From Glandiceps talaboti (taxonomy: Eukaryota; Hemichordata; Enteropneusta; Spengelidae), in the NCBI RefSeq assembly GCF_964340395.1, contig NC_135549.1, forward strand, positions 26,694,595 to 26,758,594: a DNA stretch of 64,000 nucleotides, read 5' to 3'. Both the position numbers and the translations under genes were made by a program. The stretch's first letter is position 1. Each line of letters opens with the position of its first letter. The notes beneath the pieces are model-generated. The model was not told the origin of the DNA. It was given only the letters and a program-made list of their open reading frames with translations, and made no database searches. This document shows positions 57,411 to 64,000 of this stretch, in pieces.

Positions 57411-58280
57411 CAGATCATTTTTAATTATATACAATATATCATTTCCACATCAATTTTACCATGTAGCAATTTAGGAGAAATAGTTATTAGTTATTGTTTT
57501 TAATAATGTGGAACAAGTTGATTTGAAGAAGTCTTACACATTTTAATAATAGTTGTGTTCATTCCAATTTCCCAACAGGGGCATGAATGACTCTAAAAGT
57601 AGATGCAACGCTTTTCGAAAATGGTATGGTCGGCTATCGGAATTAAGGTCACTGTTGAGTGATAAAGTACAAGTTGTTGCTTTTACAGCTACGGCCACTA
57701 CATCTGTACAACGAACTGTCATTGAAGAACTAAATATGATGGAACTATACCATCGTCAATCAGTCACCCGAGAGAAGTAACATTCGTTACAGCATCATTA
57801 GAGTGAAGAACGATATAGAAAGAAACATTAGCTGGTTGATCACTTACTTAATGAACAAAGGAGTAGCTACTGATCGTGTCATCATTTTCTGTCGATCTCT
57901 TAGATATTGTAGAGAACTTTACTTTTTATTCAGAAAAAGATTAGGAGATAGAGGATTTGACAGATCTAGAAATCAAGAGGTTGATGATGATAGAACCCGT
58001 ATTTTTGCAATGTACCATTCACAAACCCCTCACACAGTCAAACAGTCAGTACTTGAATCTTTTACCAGAGAAGATGGTTGTGTAAGAGTTGTTTTTGCTA
58101 CTATAGCATTTGGTATGGGGGTTGATGTGAATGATGTACATAATGTAATTCACTATGGTCCTTCCAATCCAATTGATGATTATTTTCAGGAGAGTGGAAG
58201 AGTTGGTCGTGATGGAAAAGAAAGTAATGCCATTTTATTAGTATACAGTCAATCTTTATCTAAGCGTGTCAGTGAAGAGA

Positions 58281-58484
58281 TGACAGTCTGTCTTCCTTAA
58301 TAGAAACCCTAGGCAGTCATGATATACAAGAGATTTGGCAACAAGTAGTCACTAGTATTGTACAAAGTAGTGATAGTGATGAAAGTACTAGTGAGTCAGA
58401 CATATGCAGTGAAGATGAGAGTTGTAGCAGTGAAAGCAGATCAGATACACCAGACAGTGATACAGACATATTGAAGATATGATA
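58281..58484 (+). other. Acidic Ser/Asp-rich reading frame overlapping the helicase end
   Basis: In the frame next to the helicase terminus, DDSLSSLIETLGSHDIQEIW continues into an acidic serine tract (SSDSDESTSESDICSEDESC) and stops near 58484. It is probably the original C-terminus of the helicase, now out of frame after a third shift. Confidence 0.45.
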
Positions 58485-59445
58485 AAGGAGAAAGTTCATC
58501 TTGGGTCTGATAGTGATGATGATTAACCTAGTTTTACCCATCTAATAGTAATATTGTTATCAATGTGTATTGAATGAATCAATAGTGTTATTGTAAGCGT
58601 AATGCATGCTGTTTGTCTGATGAAAATCTGTGGATTTTCCTGAAAACTGTAATATAAATGGTATTATTTTTGATGAAATGTGTATTTATCAAACATACTG
58701 ATACTTTCATTAACTTTGAAAGAGCAATTTATTACCAGTGAAAAATTGTAAATATTAATTAATTTATAAATACAAATCATTTTTGTGGACAAATAATGCC
58801 TCTGTGGAAGTATATTTTATGTGTGGTACTTCTGTATTCTCTTCATTGAGAATGGGATAGAGTTTATACAGGAGATCTCCATGGATACGTTTGGACGGAG
58901 TGATTTGCTGTGCCAAATATATTCATGAAGATTATTTCTTACTGACTGTCATCGACGACTCTTCAAATCATTACCGAACAATGAATTTGGCCCATCTTGT
59001 GTACAGGTAAAAGTTACATTAGTCACAGTAATCACACTGCACTGGCATTATAGTAATGAATAATTTATATTCATACATACTCTTGTGGATTTCTGAGGTG
59101 TTTTCACACTCATATATGTTTTGTGTACAAAACTGTTATTTACAAATGGCAAGTATTTTATGTCGACAGGGCGCCCTCCACGGTATAATGTCATACGTTC
59201 GATTTGACTACATGTATAAGTTATGTAAGTGCGAACAATTAGCAATAAATAAAATAATATCCTTAAACTTTTATTCATATAAAAAACCAGTGCTAAACTC
59301 CAAACTGTTACAACTTGAAGCTTGATTGAGAAATGTTGCGCAATTAGCTGTGTGTGTAAAATTTCAACCTTTGCACCCCTACCCAACAACCAAAAGTGAA
59401 ATTCCTCTAAAGTCATCCTTAACTTGTAATAATAAGAAGTGGATG

Positions 59446-59483
<38 letters not shown>

Positions 59484-60280
59484 GATAGATAGATAGATAG
59501 ATAGATTGTGCAAGTACGTTTACAATGGTGGCTGGCTCAGTGCTCACCAGCCGTAGTTTGGGGCATCAACTCGCCGTAACTTTCACAATAATTCATCATA
59601 TTGGATACTATAAAAGCGAAAATCTCGACTGATATTTCTCTCTCCGTGCTAGAAGAATCGAGTTTGGAATTATTGATAGGAATACTGTGATTTCCCGGCG
59701 ATTTCGTGAAGAATACTTGACCCCGCTGAGGTCGTAAATTTCGGCCAGGTTTTTCGCCCATTTGTTGTTTCGCCCAAAATTTACAAATTTTGCAAAGTAG
59801 ATGGATTCTTGTGTACTTTCAAATGGCTATAGTTAGAAATAGACAAGGTCTACTCAAGATTTTCGGTAGAAAGTGGGTGATCCGCCAGGAGTCGAGGGTG
59901 ACCTCCTTTGACAAGTGATGTGACGTGACAATGCAAACAGGCGAACTTCTCACAACTTGCTCAACTACTGCTGTAATTTAAATCACCACGCACACCCAAT
60001 TTCACCATGACCCTAAACGAAAGGGCCAAGGGTAGACGATTTCGCAACGTTTGAGATATTTTCAAGTAACATGTAACTTGCAAATTCGATATCACCCTGC
60101 AATCGTGTGTAATAGTGACATCAGAATGAAGGCAACTCGTGTAAGCAAGTCGTATTGTTGAGTGCAGTGTCCTGAGTACAGCGCCTTAATTTTATTCAGT
60201 CTACCCATACGTGGGTGGAGTCTACCTGACTAAAACGTTAGATGTCTACCTTCCAAAATACAAACATTAGCTCAAAAACA
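58485..60280. other. Unassigned sequence
   Basis: A GACA/GATA microsatellite lies at 59446-59506. A minus-strand frame starting at 59761 (MGEKPGRNLRPQRGQVFFTK) is open for 74 codons but unrecognised. Nothing else is seen. Confidence 0.4.
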
Positions 60281-60283
60281 TAA

Positions 60284-60338
<55 letters not shown>

Positions 60339-60341
60339 ATA
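60281..60341. repeat. (AAAT)n microsatellite
   Basis: About fifteen AAAT units. Confidence 0.95.
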
Positions 60342-62467
60342 CAACTACAACAAGACTTCGGCCTTTGTATCTATTATCTATTATCTTTGTATCTTAGTTA
60401 TCTATTGCCATAAATTGTGTGAGTCTCTCAGTTTCGCATTATTTTAATCCGACATGGTTTTGCTTCCTTGTCTGGCAACGCTACAAACATGTAGCAAAAT
60501 GTGCTCAGGCTACATAAATTGCGGTAACGTATGAGGAGGTATTTTTAATCATGTAAGCATTGCGAAATATTATATAACTAGCAAGGTAGATGTAATATAT
60601 GTAATTTTGAGCTGGAATGGCGAGATTTGTAGATACCGACATATATAATATTTTTGAGTGATTGGCATGAAAGCCATTTGAAGAGGAAAATATTCACTAC
60701 ATGGATCCGCAATACGAGTATTTTCTGAACATATTAAAACTTAGACATAAAAAATAGGCCTTGGGGGGTCTCAAGTGTCTATCATACAAATTTGTAACAC
60801 ATGACGTTGTTGTACATTATTTTTTTTTAACAATTAGTTTGTAAGATGTAAGCTAAACTATTTATTTAGCTATCATCAGGGTGTAGGAAAGGGGATTACG
60901 TTAAATTACATTCAGGTCTTTTTCTCACACAAGACAAATTTATAGAAGTCAAAACAGAGATGGTTTAATACGAGACAAAATGTAACATGAAGAACAGAAG
61001 TAGTCCAGATTTGGCACAGTAAATCGACTAGCGATAGCGACGAATCTGAAAATAAACGGAAAAAATGACTTGATAAGAGTGAAAAGGACAAAATTTTAAG
61101 GATACAAGAGGAAATGCTGACAATTAGTGTTATGGGTAACAATCACTGCACGACACTGCACGTGGCAATAAGCACGTCCGGCCAGCAAGTGTAGGACAGC
61201 CGTCAACGGTCAAGTCACTTCGTGTGAACTACCTAGTGTACATGCACGCACAATGGGTCGCTATCTTGAAAACATCGAAAATCAACAAAAAGTAGTGACA
61301 ATTTATACACATTATAATGCGGGATATTCGGGAGATCGCTGCAGAACCATGAAATTCATGACGATAATTAATAGAAAAAAGTGACAAAACATAGAAACAT
61401 AAGTTTGAGTTAAAACGACCGAGGTGAAAAACCCGGAAATGTAGATATCAATAACATTGACTTGTCGAGTACCAAAGTTTGTGTTCGTTTTAGACACACT
61501 ATAAAAACTGAAAAAAACGATTACCATGTTGCATTACACTCGTAATGGTCATTTAAAAAAATAGTTATCGTCTGAACGAAAGACTATTAACGCAAATGGT
61601 AATAAAACGGATAAAAGCATGATGTACTCACCGAGGTCATCAGCGTACGCTCTATCGCAAAACGGTCACATGGGTGTCACGTGAGACCCTTCCGGCCTCC
61701 TCTGGATAGACAGACAAATGGATAGAGGGAGGAGGAGGAGGGTGGGTTGGTGGATTGATGGATGGATAGATATTAGATAGCATTTTCTGTCAATTTATAT
61801 CATTTTAGTGTTAGTAATTGATATTTAAAATATTGTAAACTACTCAAAGTTTCTACATTTCGAAGGAAAACTACTTTAATTTTATTTATGTTGAAATCAA
61901 ATGCTCATAATTTGTGACATGCTGGTGTTTTGGAGTGCATGCGATATTTAAACGCGTTGTTTGTGGGCCTGAAGTACTTGTTCACACAAGTCAGATCAAA
62001 TAACAACTTCACAAAACTGTACTTTGGGCCAACACAATTGAACAACGATTCCCAAACCACAAACACACATTTACTCATAAGAGGTTCCAGTGCAGCATTG
62101 GAATTTGAAGGAAAGGAACCAACCATATAATATTTAATGCGATACCGTCACCCAAATGGCTGCTTACACAAATGATACGAAACGTTGTAATCTCTGTTTA
62201 ACTGAGAGACTATGTATAATCAATTCAATGCTGACAAGAGCATGCTACTAAACAAACAACCCGAATTAGTCTCCAAATGCCGCCATGAAAACATTTTTTC
62301 CTCACCAACTATAGATATAAACCTCCGTAAGGCATAGTGTCGTCCGACCATCTTCTTATGTAATGTACACACACACCTGAAGTAATAATAATCTCAAATT
62401 TATCAGTTTCCTGATGATCGCTGAGATACAGTCTGAGTAATTACTTATAACACCATCATTTTGGATT

Positions 62468-62470
<3 letters not shown>
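60342..62470. other. Intronic or intergenic sequence
   Basis: No gene recognised. A GAGGAG/GGATG-rich short tract lies at 61720-61765. Confidence 0.4.
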
Positions 62471-62551
<81 letters not shown>

Positions 62552-62578
62552 TGTCTTAGCAGATTGATACTCACCGAG

Positions 62579-62650
<72 letters not shown>
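62471..62650. repeat. (TA)n microsatellite with an embedded 30-bp unique segment
   Basis: Two long TA runs flank ctgtcttagcagattgatac and a short remainder. CTGTCTTAGCAGAT also occurs at 13851-13864 next to the perfect hairpin, so both loci may carry traces of the same element. Confidence 0.9.
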
Positions 62651-62659
<9 letters not shown>

Positions 62660-62718
62660 AATAACCGCTATTAATTTGTCACTATGTCTAACTATAAACT
62701 AATATCACTCCTCTTTAG

Positions 62719-62994
62719 GAGAAATATTCCACTCTGATGGCGGAGAAACGTATAGTTTGAACTTTGAGGAAGCTAAACAAGAATGTACGAAATACAATGC
62801 TGTCATAGCTACATACGACCAACTGTATGAAGCCTGGGAGGAGGGTTTTCAAAAATGTCGAGCTGGATGGCTTAATGATGGAAGTTCACGTTATCCAATG
62901 CAACAGGACATCAACGGTTGCGGTAATTTAACAGGAATTGTTGATTTGGGAATTATGGACAAGTCAGATAGCTACGACGTGTTTTGTTATAAAG
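62719..62994 (+). CDS. Link-domain (hyaluronan-binding module) exon
   Basis: A 276-bp exon with acceptor CTCCTCTTTAG and donor AAAG|GTAAGT, phase 1 at both ends, as usual for shuffled extracellular modules. It encodes one whole Link domain: GEIFHSDGGETYSLNFEEAK, then C (QEC), NAVIATYDQLYEAWEEGFQK-C, RAGWLNDGSSRYPMQQ, NG-C, then a shortened loop (GNLTGIVDLGI) and SYDVF-C-YK. The four Cys and the A-x-I-A-T, L-x-x-A, G-W-L-x-D and R-Y-P signatures match aggrecan/TSG-6-type modules, which bind hyaluronan in the extracellular matrix. It has no lesion. Upstream it joins in phase to the signal peptide exon at 49414. Further exons must lie beyond 62995 or outside the window. Confidence 0.85.
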
Positions 62995-64000
62995 GTAAGT
63001 ATTGAAACAATCCTCACACGTTCATTTATAGATTGCACGATAAATTAATAAAGTTCCAAATAATCTCTAAACATCAGTGTCTTATGTTTGTACTGTTTAC
63101 CTTCTAAAAGGGTGGGGAGGGAAGTGAGTAATACACAGTGAAGAGGACATGCACATGACCAAATTGCCGGAGGGGGGGGGGCAGAACTTTGTCTTGGTGC
63201 AATCATGCACTTAAAATTCAGAAAGGTAGCTAATTTATATAAATTTGCATGCAATTTACATGATAACCATTTTAGCATACGCAATTAAATATCATTTGTA
63301 AGGCCAGAAAAAATAAGAAAGATGTTCCACCACATTGGATAAATAGGTCGATTTTTAATTTTTTTCTTCATTTATTTACATCCAATTTACAAAGATGTGA
63401 TGATAGCAAAATATTCCTGGTTGAGTTTATATAGAACTTATTCAGTCATTTTGATTTTATCTCTTTGTAATTTGTCTGTATTTCAATCGATTTCCATCAG
63501 TTCTACATTTGGGAAATGTACACAATTTATGATTAAACAAATTCTGTAGCCTCTCACCCTCACCTCTCAAAAAATGTTAAGCCCCCGCCAAATGAAACTC
63601 AAGCATTATTTTAGCCAGCTCTTCTGTCACCCACACTACAGTGGAGATATAAAATCATATGGTACAATGATGCATTAAAATACAAGTGATGACCAACTAC
63701 AATAATACTCCGAACGAGATTACTTCACAAAGGATGTGGATTTCACATGCATAAGGAGATGTCTCATAATGAGCTCTAACCTATACGGGGGGGGGGGGGG
63801 TACATAGCCAGCTACCTTTTCCATCTTGTTTTGCGAGAAAGACAATTATCACCTTGATGGTTACTGGTTGGAAGGAGACACATCCAAAAATGTATAAAAA
63901 ATGAAAATAAGACAATTAGAGGCATACAATATCAAACTATATACATGATTTAAAGACTTACACTGCTTGGATATATTAAAATACCTGAATTTAGACAAGT
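62995..64000. other. Intron or downstream sequence of the Link gene
   Basis: G-runs lie at 63170-63181 and 63787-63800. No further exon is recognised. Confidence 0.4.

Noticed and set aside
59537-59761. 74-codon minus-strand frame starting MGEKPGRN as a gene
   Set aside because: No domain, no splice support, and the length is within chance expectation for this window.

Overview
This window is AT-rich, repeat-dense eukaryotic nuclear DNA, almost certainly from an animal. The signs are GT-AG exons with consistent phase, long introns, several retrotransposon clades, tRNA-derived SINE sequence, many dinucleotide to tetranucleotide microsatellites, and metazoan domains (Link module, THAP, OTU, DUF4806). 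A Link (hyaluronan-binding) module and a retrotransposon carrying a 2A peptide fit a marine deuterostome such as a hemichordate or cephalochordate, but the species cannot be fixed from sequence alone. No bacterial operon, rRNA, intact tRNA gene or CRISPR array is visible.

Layout. 0-5 kb: a 30-bp proline-rich minisatellite, a possible terminal exon, a 0.65-kb tandem duplication that doubles an OTU-protease exon, and a SINE. 5-10.4 kb: a tandem repeat pair, then two 0.6-kb inverted arms enclosing a decayed L2-like LINE and microsatellites. 10.8-13 kb: a hAT-like non-autonomous transposon. 13.6-16.6 kb: a perfect 60-bp hairpin and elements with CTACGTTCACAC ends. 17.4-18.7 kb: three well-phased exons of a DUF4806 protein. 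18.7-21.1 kb: dispersed repeats, an array of GGCCAACGTTGG-type palindromes and a TTAA-flanked MITE. 22.2-25.6 kb: two decayed DNA transposases, one split by a LINE. 25.8-30.7 kb: an almost complete LINE (LINE-A, minus strand). Its ORF1 opens with a hydrophobic leader ending in a 2A recoding motif, and its ORF2 follows in the same frame after one stop codon. 31.2-31.6 kb: a THAP-domain exon. 32.3-36.06 kb: a second, more damaged LINE (LINE-B, plus strand). 36.7 kb: a CpG-rich, promoter-like block. 38.9-49 kb: segmental duplications, a foldback repeat with a covarying stem, and a decayed Penelope-like element with a GIY-YIG remnant. 49.4 and 62.7 kb: two phase-matched exons of a secreted Link-domain protein enclosing a 13.2-kb intron. 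That intron would contain a RecQ-like helicase pseudogene, whose own intron holds a fresh 5'-truncated L1/Tx1-type LINE.

The best candidates for host genes are the Link-domain gene, the DUF4806 gene, the OTU fragment and the THAP exon. Most other coding sequence is mobile-element protein at different stages of decay. The most interesting system is LINE-A: leader plus 2A, a coiled-coil/RRM-like ORF1, a single in-frame UAA, then endonuclease and reverse transcriptase with no nearby AUG. This layout suggests one messenger producing several proteins by co-translational separation and possibly stop-codon readthrough.
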